Notes: generated from the sequence alone by a model not told the origin. A stretch of DNA of 6,654 nucleotides from Candidatus Methanogasteraceae archaeon UBA261 (GCA_002506015.1 DAWR01000061.1:14163-20816); one strand, 5' to 3'; shown: positions 1 to 6,464, numbered from the stretch's first letter. Made by a program: numbers and translations.

Positions 1-989
1 GGCGCAAACAGGAAGTAGAATAGCCAGTACGAGATGAAACCCCGCGACATGCCGTAGATCATGGATGCGATCCGTGTATCTGCATAGTTCCCCTTGAAGA
101 GCGCAACCTCCACGTCCACGACCGCACCCTCGAGCAGATACCATCCGAGCCAGACTGTTATGTTCGAGCCCCATATCACCATGCATACAAGCTGGTCAAC
201 AAGGAAGAGGAGCATGGCTGTGCCCGGTTTTCTCACGAGATGCAAAGCTACAACCATCAGCGCCGAGACCGGGATTGTGAAGAGCAAGCCGCCGAATGGT
301 CCGAGTATGTCGTTGAACGTCTGCCAGAACCACCTGAAGACGACGCCGGCGAGCGCTGCGAGCAGTGCGATTGTGACGAGATCGATTGTTGTGTACATCT
401 CTAGGATTCCGAATCGTTTGACCGCGAGAATCGCTATTGCTGCCAGCAGCATACTGATCACAATCGTTGCATAAGTAATCCATGACGGCGGCGGGATTAT
501 CGTGATTCCGTGTATGTACTCGCTCTTGCTGCCGTCTGCGGCAACTGTTACAGTTATGCGAAACGTTTCCACGGTCTTCATCGGAATCGAGTCAGGGGGC
601 ACAACCCGGATTCGCATGGTCGCGGATTCGCCACTCGCAATCTCCTCAAGGTCAACCGTTATGGTGTTTTCGTGCGTTCTGATCCGGTCGCTCAACTCCT
701 GCGTTGGCACCGACAGTGTCAACATATCCGGAACCACGATCTCTGCAGTTACATCAAGAGTTTCTGCACCACGGTTCTCGAAGACGATGCGTACACCTTC
801 CTCTGATCCGCCCGCAACCAGTTTATCAGGTGCGAAGACACCCTCCTTTCGATCAGGTATGACAACTGAGATATGAATGTCATCGGAACTGCCAGCAGCG
901 TAAGCCACTGAAGAGAATGATGCCACCAGAAGTATGGCAAGTGTCGAGAGTATTGCTCTGTGTTTTATTGCTATCAATCTCCGTTCCAT
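1..989 (-). CDS. YkoE-like ECF transporter S component with N-terminal extracytoplasmic domain (partial, C-terminus off window)
   Basis: The frame is open from the ATG at 989-987 to the window edge, giving 329 complete codons and no stop, so the C-terminus is missing. Residues 10-31 look like a signal peptide (hydrophobic run, then AYAA). Residues about 35-165 are a soluble, beta-rich, Ig/CARDB-like region with many V/T/E alternations. A membrane helix at about 172-190 leads into a multi-helix module. Residues 200-325 resemble the YkoE family: DLVTIALLAALAGVVF, then VRKPGTAML (252-260), then WGSN, then a GAVVDVE segment (288-294) where YkoE has a GxGAE-like motif. YkoE proteins are substrate-binding S components of ECF importers, in the known case for the thiamine precursor hydroxymethylpyrimidine. 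The gene is last in an operon with ecfT and a DUF3344-like gene, which fits an importer. The substrate is inferred only. The S-component family is fairly secure; the identity of the ectodomain is not. Confidence 0.75.
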   Translation of the reverse strand, partial: MERRLIAIKHRAILSTLAILLVASFSSVAYAAGSSDDIHISVVIPDRKEGVFAPDKLVAGGSEEGVRIVFENRGAETLDVTAEIVVPDMLTLSVPTQELSDRIRTHENTITVDLEEIASGESATMRIRVVPPDSIPMKTVETFRITVTVAADGSKSEYIHGITIIPPPSWITYATIVISMLLAAIAILAVKRFGILEMYTTIDLVTIALLAALAGVVFRWFWQTFNDILGPFGGLLFTIPVSALMVVALHLVRKPGTAMLLFLVDQLVCMVIWGSNITVWLGWYLLEGAVVDVEVALFKGNYADTRIASMIYGMSRGFISYWLFYFLFA

Positions 990-995
990 TATTCC

Positions 996-2015
996 CTACC
1001 TCTGCCCTTGTTTCCTCTTCATGTAGATAATGAAAAAGCCTATGATTGTAATTGCGAGAACTGCGATGACTGGAATCGGGATTGTGGATCTGACAGATGA
1101 TTGCGTCTCATGGACTGTCAATTTCGTATCGCCTTTTAGACTGCTCTCGTGTTCGACCACCAGGATTGCATTGAACGGATGAAGATACTGCTCATCGCAT
1201 CTCTTGAAGATTGCGGCGTTGTCACACCCAACGAGTGAATCAGTCACATCAAACTGGTCAAAATCGAGGTATGCCCCGGTCTTCGCCCGCCCCATATCCG
1301 TTCCGAGAAGATTTGAGTTGAACCACAACTCGTCAGCCTCCCCATCCGTTCCGGCGATCATCACAGTCCAGAGATCTGCTCTCTCGACCGTTTCCAGGTC
1401 CAAATCTCCTGAAAACAACGCGTCTCCCTGATTCTTGGCGCCACCATCCGCAACCGCCTTGCTGAGCGCATAATTCCCCTCATCGATCCAGAATTGGGTG
1501 TAGGACATGCTCTCGTTTTCATAGACCGCGACGAGAAATATCGCGTATGGTCCACCGTTATTGTTTTCGTACGTGGCTGAGATGGTGTTGATGCCTTCGT
1601 TGAATGTCGCATCGGTTACATCGTAGGCATAGCAGGAGACACCCCATGCAGCGATGTAATCGGGCTCCCCTCGCAGCTCCAGTTTCTCCTCATTGATCGA
1701 GACTGTCAGCGTATCCCCCCTGTTGTAATTCCACATCGGAACATACATTCGGGCATAAATTATATTAGATGGAAGATCAAAATACTCGACGTACGGGTCC
1801 TCGTATGTGAGTCCGTGCCCTCCGCCGACATAGACGCTGCCATGCAGCCCCCCCGATGCGATGGTGTAGAGCGGTGTTCCGCTGCCATGCCATTCACCCG
1901 CAATTGCAGCGGGTGAAGCGATCACAAGGAGGGTGACTGAGAGCAGGAGCATAAGCAATAGCGTGGGACTTCTGCGAATCCGGATTCGGGTCCGAATGCA
2001 GTGAACCCGGTTCAT
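996..2015 (-). CDS. Secreted, C-terminally anchored DUF3344-like surface protein (two internal repeats)
   Basis: A 339-residue protein of unknown function. The N-terminus is Arg-rich (1-16), followed by a hydrophobic signal segment (17-36) ending ASPAAIAG. The C-terminus has a membrane helix (about 312-331) followed by MKRKQGQR, so the body should lie outside the cell and the tail inside. The ectodomain resembles DUF3344, a family found mostly in archaeal surface proteins. It holds two related halves: YDVTD (131-135) followed by FLVAVYENES (160-169), and FDVTD (255-259) followed by AILVVEHESS (283-292), a period of about 124 residues. Its start codon overlaps the ecfT stop by 4 bp (ATGA at 2015-2012), and the S-component gene follows after 6 bp, so all three genes are probably co-transcribed and co-translated. 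By inference it is an accessory or substrate-capture protein of the ECF importer; an unrelated envelope role is possible. The anchoring is well supported, the function is not. Confidence 0.7.
   Translation of the reverse strand: MNRVHCIRTRIRIRRSPTLLLMLLLSVTLLVIASPAAIAGEWHGSGTPLYTIASGGLHGSVYVGGGHGLTYEDPYVEYFDLPSNIIYARMYVPMWNYNRGDTLTVSINEEKLELRGEPDYIAAWGVSCYAYDVTDATFNEGINTISATYENNNGGPYAIFLVAVYENESMSYTQFWIDEGNYALSKAVADGGAKNQGDALFSGDLDLETVERADLWTVMIAGTDGEADELWFNSNLLGTDMGRAKTGAYLDFDQFDVTDSLVGCDNAAIFKRCDEQYLHPFNAILVVEHESSLKGDTKLTVHETQSSVRSTIPIPVIAVLAITIIGFFIIYMKRKQGQR
998..1002 (-). promoter_or_regulatory. Shine-Dalgarno GAGGT for the S-component gene
   Basis: Read on the minus strand, GAGGT lies 8 nt before the ATG at 989 and shares its last T with the TAG stop codon (998-996) of the upstream DUF3344-like gene. 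This supports the start choice and suggests that translation of the two genes is coupled. Confidence 0.6.
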
Positions 2016-2884
2016 GCGCCCAACCCCGGTGCGGTTCCGCCGAAACCGATGGAACTCAGAATGAGTCCGGATGCGACCATCGCAACGATGTAGATTATCA
2101 TGACATAATCGCTTACGCGTAGTTGCAGTTCATCCACGAAGGTACGGTTCCTTGTTGCACGGAATGCACGCGCATCGGCAGCGATTGCGATCTGCCGCCC
2201 CTTGCGCAGGAGTCCGACCACCATCGGGAAGAAGATGTACCGCAGCGCCTTGATCTTTGTTCTGATGCCGCCCTTAATCTCAAGACCGCGTGCTCGCATC
2301 GCGTTTATGATGATGATGCTCTCCTCGATCATCGACGGCGCAAAACCGACAGCAGATGACACCATGAATGCGATCTCGTTCGGAACCCCGATCCAGGAGT
2401 TCGTGAACGGAACCTTGATGAATCGTACCAGTCCGACAAGGAGTTCGCTCGGGTGCGTGCTCGCAACGAAGACAGAAGCCGCGCTCACTGTTGTCATGAA
2501 CCTGAGCGACTGTAGCAGCCCGTAGACCGCGCCTTCCAGATAGAAATGGACCCCCCCGGTGAGTGTCCCGAGCACGGGAAACGCGGCAGGGATGATTGTG
2601 AATGTCGGGTTCTCCGGGTCCCCCCAGTAGTAGAAGAATGACTGCGTGAGCATGAATCCAAAGACCATCGTGCCGAAGACGAATATTATCGCACGGACCT
2701 TTGCTCCGGACGGTTTGACCATTGCCCAGAAGGGGATTGTGGATGCGAATGCGGCAGCGAGAAGCAGCGGTGTTCCGAGAAGCATGCTCAGAACCGACAT
2801 TCCGAAGACCCAGCACAGCTTAACCCGCGGGTCGAGTCTGTGCATGATCGTATCTTTCTCCTCATACCGGAATAATCCTCGCAT
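2012..2884 (-). CDS. ecfT: Energy-coupling factor transporter transmembrane protein EcfT (CbiQ family)
   Basis: A 290-residue polytopic membrane protein, a usual length for the family. EcfT is the scaffold of ECF-type ABC importers: it joins the substrate-binding S component to the two ATPases through cytoplasmic coupling helices. Visible hallmarks are the N-terminal HRLDPRVKL motif (15-23), hydrophobic segments at about 24-50, 63-82, 114-140 and 260-280, and the two Ala-Arg-Gly coupling motifs: AMRARG (195-200) and, in variant form, AADARAF (235-241), where Gly is replaced by Ala. The start at 2884 is preferred over Met14 because FRYEEKDTIMHRLDPR matches the usual start of the family, and a TATA-like element lies at the right distance. 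It is the first gene of an operon with the DUF3344-like and S-component genes. No ATPase (EcfA) gene is in the window; it may lie beyond the left edge. CbiQ of cobalt/nickel systems belongs to the same family, but the YkoE-like partner argues against metal transport. Confidence 0.88.
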   Translation of the reverse strand: MRGLFRYEEKDTIMHRLDPRVKLCWVFGMSVLSMLLGTPLLLAAAFASTIPFWAMVKPSGAKVRAIIFVFGTMVFGFMLTQSFFYYWGDPENPTFTIIPAAFPVLGTLTGGVHFYLEGAVYGLLQSLRFMTTVSAASVFVASTHPSELLVGLVRFIKVPFTNSWIGVPNEIAFMVSSAVGFAPSMIEESIIIINAMRARGLEIKGGIRTKIKALRYIFFPMVVGLLRKGRQIAIAADARAFRATRNRTFVDELQLRVSDYVMIIYIVAMVASGLILSSIGFGGTAPGLGA

Positions 2885-2903
2885 CAGGTAGTTGAATTTT
2901 GTG

Positions 2904-2914
2904 ATAATACTTAA
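2904..2914 (-). promoter_or_regulatory. Archaeal TATA-like element of the ecfT operon
   Basis: On the minus strand the sequence TTAAGTATTAT is centred about 25 bp upstream of the ecfT ATG (2884-2882). Archaeal transcription starts about 25 bp from the TATA centre, so the mRNA would begin at or next to the ATG and be leaderless. No Shine-Dalgarno sequence precedes this ATG, which agrees. The ftsZ promoter contains the same TTAAGTA core. Confidence 0.5.
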
Positions 2915-2946
2915 GACTTGTGGGGTTTCATGTATGCGTGATTGTG

Positions 2947-2961
2947 CCTGTGATCAACAGG
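2947..2961. repeat. 15-bp inverted repeat CCTGT-GATCA-ACAGG, possible operator
   Basis: Five-base arms CCTGT and ACAGG flank a 5-bp spacer, with the palindrome TGATCA inside. The site lies about 30 bp beyond the ecfT TATA-like element, where an archaeal activator or repressor could bind. It is short enough to occur by chance. The rest of the 193-bp gap 2885-3077 holds an AT-rich stretch (about 2960-2990) and no gene I can support. Confidence 0.25.
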
Positions 2962-3077
2962 AATTATCTTAAAATTGGAAATTTGATGTCAATCTGGCGT
3001 TTGCGGGTGATCTGGTGGCGATCGTTATGACTGCCCGGTTCAAGAACTTCGCGACACCCGGCATATCCAAATCGAGA

Positions 3078-3629
3078 CTACACCCGCCCTCTCGCATGCT
3101 CGATCACATGCCCGAGCTCTGGTGCGATAATCTCGATTCCGAGCCTGACGGCATTCGGCGAGCCTGGCATGCAGAAGACCGCACGCCCGCGCGCGACGCC
3201 CGCAACGGCTCTCGTCAACATCGCGGCATAGCCGATCTCGTCCATGCTCTTCAGACGGAAGATCTCGCCGAATCCGGGCATCTCCTTTCCGAGGAGGGGT
3301 CTGATCGCCTCGATTGTGAGGTCCCCTGGTGAAAGTCCGGTCCCACCCGTTGTAACGATGGCATCGCCATCCATCGCCTCTGCGAACCAGTGCTGGATCA
3401 TGTCGAGATCGTCCGGGAGCAGCGTGTATCGCACGGTATGCCCGCTTTCGCGGAGCGCATCAACGATTATCGCCCCTGATACGTCGTCTGCATCCTCTGG
3501 GTCTCGCACACTCCCGTGTTCGTGATATCGCGAGGTGCTGATCGTCGCAACCTCGATTGTGTATCCCTGCTGCGCGTGTCTTCTGTGCTCATCAGATGTG
3601 CTCGTGGTATTGCTCATGGCGTCGCTCAT
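3078..3629 (-). CDS. moaB: Molybdopterin adenylyltransferase / Mo-cofactor biosynthesis protein MoaB
   Basis: A 183-residue MoaB/MogA-family protein. Archaeal MoaB adenylates molybdopterin before insertion of molybdenum or tungsten; this was shown for the Pyrococcus furiosus protein. Visible motifs are the first strand IEVATISTSRY (25-34), DDVSG (48-52), the molybdopterin-binding loop TTGGTGLSPGD (93-103), MPGFGEIFRLKS (117-128), and MPGSPNAVRLG (154-164). In-frame ATGs occur at 3647, 3641, 3629 and 3617. I chose 3629 because it lies about 28 bp from the centre of the ATATATT element at 3654-3660, which fits a leaderless start, and none of the four has a Shine-Dalgarno site. The first 22 residues are polar and not conserved, so the start may be off by 4-6 codons either way. 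The gene diverges from pyrC and reads towards the ecfT operon, with a 193-bp gap between them. No other cofactor gene is nearby. Confidence 0.9.
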   Translation of the reverse strand: MSDAMSNTTSTSDEHRRHAQQGYTIEVATISTSRYHEHGSVRDPEDADDVSGAIIVDALRESGHTVRYTLLPDDLDMIQHWFAEAMDGDAIVTTGGTGLSPGDLTIEAIRPLLGKEMPGFGEIFRLKSMDEIGYAAMLTRAVAGVARGRAVFCMPGSPNAVRLGIEIIAPELGHVIEHARGRV

Positions 3630-3653
3630 AATATCGCACATTGACATCAACCG

Positions 3654-3660
3654 ATATATT
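3654..3660. promoter_or_regulatory. TATA-like element ATATATT, possibly shared by divergent moaB and pyrC
   Basis: ATATATT sits between the two divergent genes. In the plus direction its centre is 33 bp before the pyrC ATG, giving a predicted leader of about 7 nt. In the minus direction it reads AATATAT preceded by CCAAAG, which resembles the purine/A-rich BRE, and its centre is 28 bp from the moaB ATG at 3629. No other good TATA candidate is visible between the genes. Promoter activity in either direction is inferred from spacing alone. Confidence 0.5.
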
Positions 3661-3689
3661 CTTTGGCAGAACTGCAGAAGATAACTCTC

Positions 3690-5096
3690 ATGGCAGACAC
3701 GATCATCAAAAATGCGCGAATCATCTGGAAGAGCGAACTTCAGAACGTAAATATCATAATAGCGGACGGAAGGATAGAAAAGATCGGCAAGACAAGCTCC
3801 AGCGACGCCGAAGTAATCGATGCCCGCGGAAAACTGGTTGTTCCCGGCGTAATCGATGCGCATGTCCATTTCCGAGACCCGGGCATGACGCAGAAGGAGG
3901 ACTGGTACACTGGCTCGTGCGCTGCCGCTGCTGGCGGTGTGACAACAGTGATCGACCATCCGAACACGGCGCCGCCGACGCTCGATAAAAAGTCGTTCAA
4001 GCTGAAGCTGAAGTCTGCCAAACGGAAGTCGATAGTCGATTTCGGGATCAATGGCGGCGTAACTTCACAATCGTGCCTCGAAGAACTATGGAATCTCGGC
4101 GTCACCGCATTCGGGGAGATATTTATGGCAGATGGGGAATTGGAGATCGGTGGAAAAGAGCTTGAAGATTCACTGGGTGCTATTGCAAAGCTCGGTGCGG
4201 TTGCGTGCATCCACGCCGAGAACGGGGAGTTGTGCAGCCATTTCACAGAAGAATTGCGTAGAATACGCCGCCCCGAGGTGTATTCACGCGCACGCCCAAA
4301 CATCTGCGAGGCGCTCGCAATCGAACAGGTTCTTGAGATGCAGGAGATACAAGATATCCAGAAGGTGCGAGATGAAAGGGCAGAGCGGGTGGAGCGTGGG
4401 GCGAGAGAAGTTTCGGCGACACAGAAGGATGATTTTCACGCACGCACGCATATCTGCCATCTGAGCACAAGAGAAGGCGTAGGCGTGATCCGGCGGATAA
4501 AATATGGCGGAAACGAGGTTCCAGTCACATGCGAAGTTGCGCCGCACCACTTATTTCTCCAGCACAAAGATTGGGAGCGCCTCGGAACGTTCGGGAAGAT
4601 GAATCCGCCGCTCAGAAAGCGATGCCTCCAACATCTGTGGAATGCCTTAAACGACGGCACAATCGACATCATCGCATCAGATCATGCGCCGCACACCGAA
4701 GAGGAGAAGAGAACCGACATCTGGAGTGCACCCGCTGGCGTTCCCGGCGTCGAGACCATGTTGCCACTGATGCTGCACGCTGCAAAGCAGAACCTGATTC
4801 CGTTGTGGCGGGTGATCGAAGCGATGACTACGAAACCTGCGCAGATCTTTGGACTCGCTAACAAGGGCAGAATTGCGGAAGGGTGCGATGCGGACCTTGT
4901 CATCGTTGATACTAAGAACGTCCGTGTAATAAAAGGAGAAGAGCTCCATAGTAAGGTGGGATGGACTCCATTCGAGGGAAAAGAAGGAATATTTCCAGAT
5001 ACGGTGCTGTCTAGAGGGGTGATTGTGTACGATGGTGTGATCGCGTGCAAGCGGGGTAGAGGGAAATTCCTATGTGGAAGAGGGTATGTGGATTGA
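3690..5096 (+). CDS. pyrC: Dihydroorotase
   Basis: A 468-residue amidohydrolase-superfamily enzyme that cyclises carbamoyl-aspartate to dihydroorotate, the third step of UMP synthesis. Family signatures in order: PGVIDAHVHFRDPG (52-65) with metal ligands H58 and H60 and substrate-binding R62; HAENGEL with H175; HICHLST with H257; a HH pair (286-287); MNPPLR with N305; and IIASDHAPH with the catalytic D331 (327-335). GRIAEGCDADLVIVD (393-407) begins the C-terminal beta domain. Two oddities: the position of the carboxylated lysine in many relatives reads AFGEIFMAD (140-148), leaving D148 or E143 as possible metal ligands, and about 25-30 charged residues are inserted at roughly 217-247. The ATG at 3690 is used; an in-frame TTG at 3663 would add nine residues unlike the family, and the TATA spacing favours the ATG. 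No clear Shine-Dalgarno site precedes it. The amidohydrolase call is near certain; allantoinase or hydantoinase is less likely given the HFRDPG and NPPLR motifs. Confidence 0.92.
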   Translation: MADTIIKNARIIWKSELQNVNIIIADGRIEKIGKTSSSDAEVIDARGKLVVPGVIDAHVHFRDPGMTQKEDWYTGSCAAAAGGVTTVIDHPNTAPPTLDKKSFKLKLKSAKRKSIVDFGINGGVTSQSCLEELWNLGVTAFGEIFMADGELEIGGKELEDSLGAIAKLGAVACIHAENGELCSHFTEELRRIRRPEVYSRARPNICEALAIEQVLEMQEIQDIQKVRDERAERVERGAREVSATQKDDFHARTHICHLSTREGVGVIRRIKYGGNEVPVTCEVAPHHLFLQHKDWERLGTFGKMNPPLRKRCLQHLWNALNDGTIDIIASDHAPHTEEEKRTDIWSAPAGVPGVETMLPLMLHAAKQNLIPLWRVIEAMTTKPAQIFGLANKGRIAEGCDADLVIVDTKNVRVIKGEELHSKVGWTPFEGKEGIFPDTVLSRGVIVYDGVIACKRGRGKFLCGRGYVD

Positions 5097-5137
5097 CAAC
5101 ACCAATCGAGCTCGCGGTCACTCGTTAGTGCAAACCC

Positions 5138-5320
5138 CTACAAGATCCCACGTGGCATCTCTGACAGCACCAAGAATAATATGAAGCCGATGAGTCCGAT
5201 CAACAGTATTCCTGCGCCGGCAACCTTTGCGATCATCGTGAATTCGTCTTTATTCGGTTTTCTTGCCAGCTTGAGCACCCTTGTGTACTCGCCAATTTTG
5301 ATGAAATCGTTTAGTTCCAT
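5138..5320 (-). CDS. secE: Protein translocase subunit SecE / Sec61 gamma
   Basis: A 60-residue protein with the full archaeal SecE pattern: an amphipathic N-terminal helix, the motif RVLKLARKPNKDEF (14-27), a short hinge, and one membrane helix (about 33-53). SecE clamps the SecY channel in the cytoplasmic membrane and is essential for Sec-dependent secretion and membrane insertion. Length and topology are normal for archaea. The ATG follows the ftsZ TAA stop (5325-5323) by 2 bp with no obvious Shine-Dalgarno site, so it is probably translated by coupling to ftsZ. In many euryarchaea secE is followed by nusG/spt5 and ribosomal protein genes. Here it is followed by the convergent pyrC gene after 41 bp, so that linkage is broken. 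Confidence 0.93.
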   Translation of the reverse strand: MELNDFIKIGEYTRVLKLARKPNKDEFTMIAKVAGAGILLIGLIGFILFLVLSEMPRGIL

Positions 5321-5322
5321 GT

Positions 5323-6429
5323 TTAGCAGACGAAGTCAATGCCGTATTTTCTGATGACGTTCGTTCCAGAGCCTTTTCCGTAAATCTGTGGAGATTTGAC
5401 GCCAGTTACAACAAGCATGGTGCGTACCGAGTTCTCAAGCGATGGATCGATCTGTGCACCCCATATCAAGCGAGCGTTCGGATCGATACGTTGATAGACC
5501 TCCTCAACAACGCCTTCTGCTTCGGCAACGGTCATGTCCTGCCCACCAACCACGTTCACAAGCGCCGCAGTTGCGCCGGAGATATCCACATCGAGTAGCG
5601 GGCTCCGCAGTGCTTTCTTCACCGATTCCGCAGCTTTGTTCTCGCCTTCTGCCTCGCCAAGTCCTATCATTGCAACGCCGCCCTTCTGCATGATCGTGCG
5701 TACATCTGCGAAATCGAGATTGACCAGCCCTGGTTTCGTGATCAGTTCGGTTATGCCCTTCACCGCGCGCAATAGAACCTCGTCACATACCTTGAAGGCA
5801 ACCTGCAGCGGGAGCCTTGGCACAACTTCCATCAACCGGTCGTTGGGAACAACGATCACTGTGTCAGAGACTTCCATCAGTCGTTTAAGCCCTGCTTCGG
5901 CATTACTCCGCCGGATCGAGCCTTCCACTGTGAACGGAAGCGTCACAATCGATATTGTCAGTGCGCCAGTATCCTGCGCAGCTTTCGCAACGATTGGCGC
6001 TGCCCCCGTGCCTGTGCCACCGCCAAGTCCGCAGGTGATGAAGACCATGTCCGTGCCAGCCACGACGCCCTGAATCTCGTCCAGGCTCTCTTCAGCGGCA
6101 GCTTCACCGATCTGTGGCATACTGCCAGCGCCCAGTCCCTTTGTATTCTTACGCCCGATCAACACCTTCTGGCTGGCATTGATGTAGAGCAGATGCTGAG
6201 CATCCGTGTTCAGAGCGCATAATCCGGCACCTGCAATACCATCCTCCATCATCCGCTGGATGGTGTTTGAGCCGCCGCCGCCGCAACCGACCACAGCGAT
6301 ATTGGTTCGGAGTTCCGAGAGAATCTTCTCCAATTCCTGATCGGCTTCGGTGGATCGGTCCTGGAGGTATACAGGAGATTCTACCTCCATTTCTGCTCGA
6401 GATAGTGCTTCTTCCACGATAGATTTCAT
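5323..6429 (-). CDS. ftsZ: Cell division protein FtsZ, archaeal type
   Basis: A 368-residue tubulin-like GTPase that polymerises into the division ring; about the same length as euryarchaeal FtsZ1 proteins. Residues 1-41 form the charged N-terminal extension seen in archaeal FtsZ. The GTP-binding parts follow: VVGCGGGGSN (46-55), NTDAQ (74-78), and the tubulin signature GGGTGTG (136-142). The T7 loop NLDFADV (237-243) carries the acidic residues that trigger GTP hydrolysis in the neighbouring subunit. The C-terminal domain runs to about 345 and ends in a short linker and a GIDFVC tail (363-368), probably the peptide that binds membrane-tethering partners. All key residues are present, so it should be active. 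The start at 6429 is fixed by a strong Shine-Dalgarno site, AGGAGGA. secE follows after 2 bp in a probable two-gene operon. FtsZ1 is more likely than FtsZ2 given the resemblance to Methanocaldococcus FtsZ and the secE linkage. Confidence 0.97.
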   Translation of the reverse strand: MKSIVEEALSRAEMEVESPVYLQDRSTEADQELEKILSELRTNIAVVGCGGGGSNTIQRMMEDGIAGAGLCALNTDAQHLLYINASQKVLIGRKNTKGLGAGSMPQIGEAAAEESLDEIQGVVAGTDMVFITCGLGGGTGTGAAPIVAKAAQDTGALTISIVTLPFTVEGSIRRSNAEAGLKRLMEVSDTVIVVPNDRLMEVVPRLPLQVAFKVCDEVLLRAVKGITELITKPGLVNLDFADVRTIMQKGGVAMIGLGEAEGENKAAESVKKALRSPLLDVDISGATAALVNVVGGQDMTVAEAEGVVEEVYQRIDPNARLIWGAQIDPSLENSVRTMLVVTGVKSPQIYGKGSGTNVIRKYGIDFVC

Positions 6430-6436
6430 AATTCAA

Positions 6437-6443
6437 TCCTCCT
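6437..6443 (-). promoter_or_regulatory. Shine-Dalgarno AGGAGGA of ftsZ
   Basis: On the minus strand AGGAGGA lies 7 nt before the ATG at 6429, an ideal distance. It is the strongest ribosome binding site in the window and fixes the ftsZ start. The ecfT, moaB and pyrC starts lack such a site. Confidence 0.85.
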
Positions 6444-6464
6444 GTATAGTATCTCTCCTTTTGG

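Noticed and set aside
94..876. Plus-strand open frames at 94-474 and 502-876
   Set aside because: They are Ser/Thr-rich shadow frames antisense to the S-component gene, with no recognisable domain.
2960..3077. Possible tRNA T-arm (GGTTCAAGA near 3038) or thiamine riboswitch
   Set aside because: No paired arms surround the GGTTCAA sequence, and no CTGAGA-type core of a thiamine riboswitch was found on the minus strand.
3015..3332. Plus-strand open frame of 105 codons
   Set aside because: Most of it is antisense to the conserved C-terminal half of moaB and shows no domain features.
3663..3689. In-frame TTG start for pyrC at 3663
   Set aside because: It adds nine residues unlike the family, lies only about 6 bp from the TATA centre and would fall upstream of the predicted transcription start.
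3630..3959. Upstream extension of the moaB frame to an ATG at 3959 (293 residues)
   Set aside because: The added residues do not resemble MoaB, run antisense to the conserved first part of pyrC including its metal-binding motif, and cross the likely promoter.
5119..5130. CACT-CGTT-AGTG hairpin as a terminator between pyrC and secE
   Set aside because: The stem is only 4 bp and no T-tract follows on either strand.
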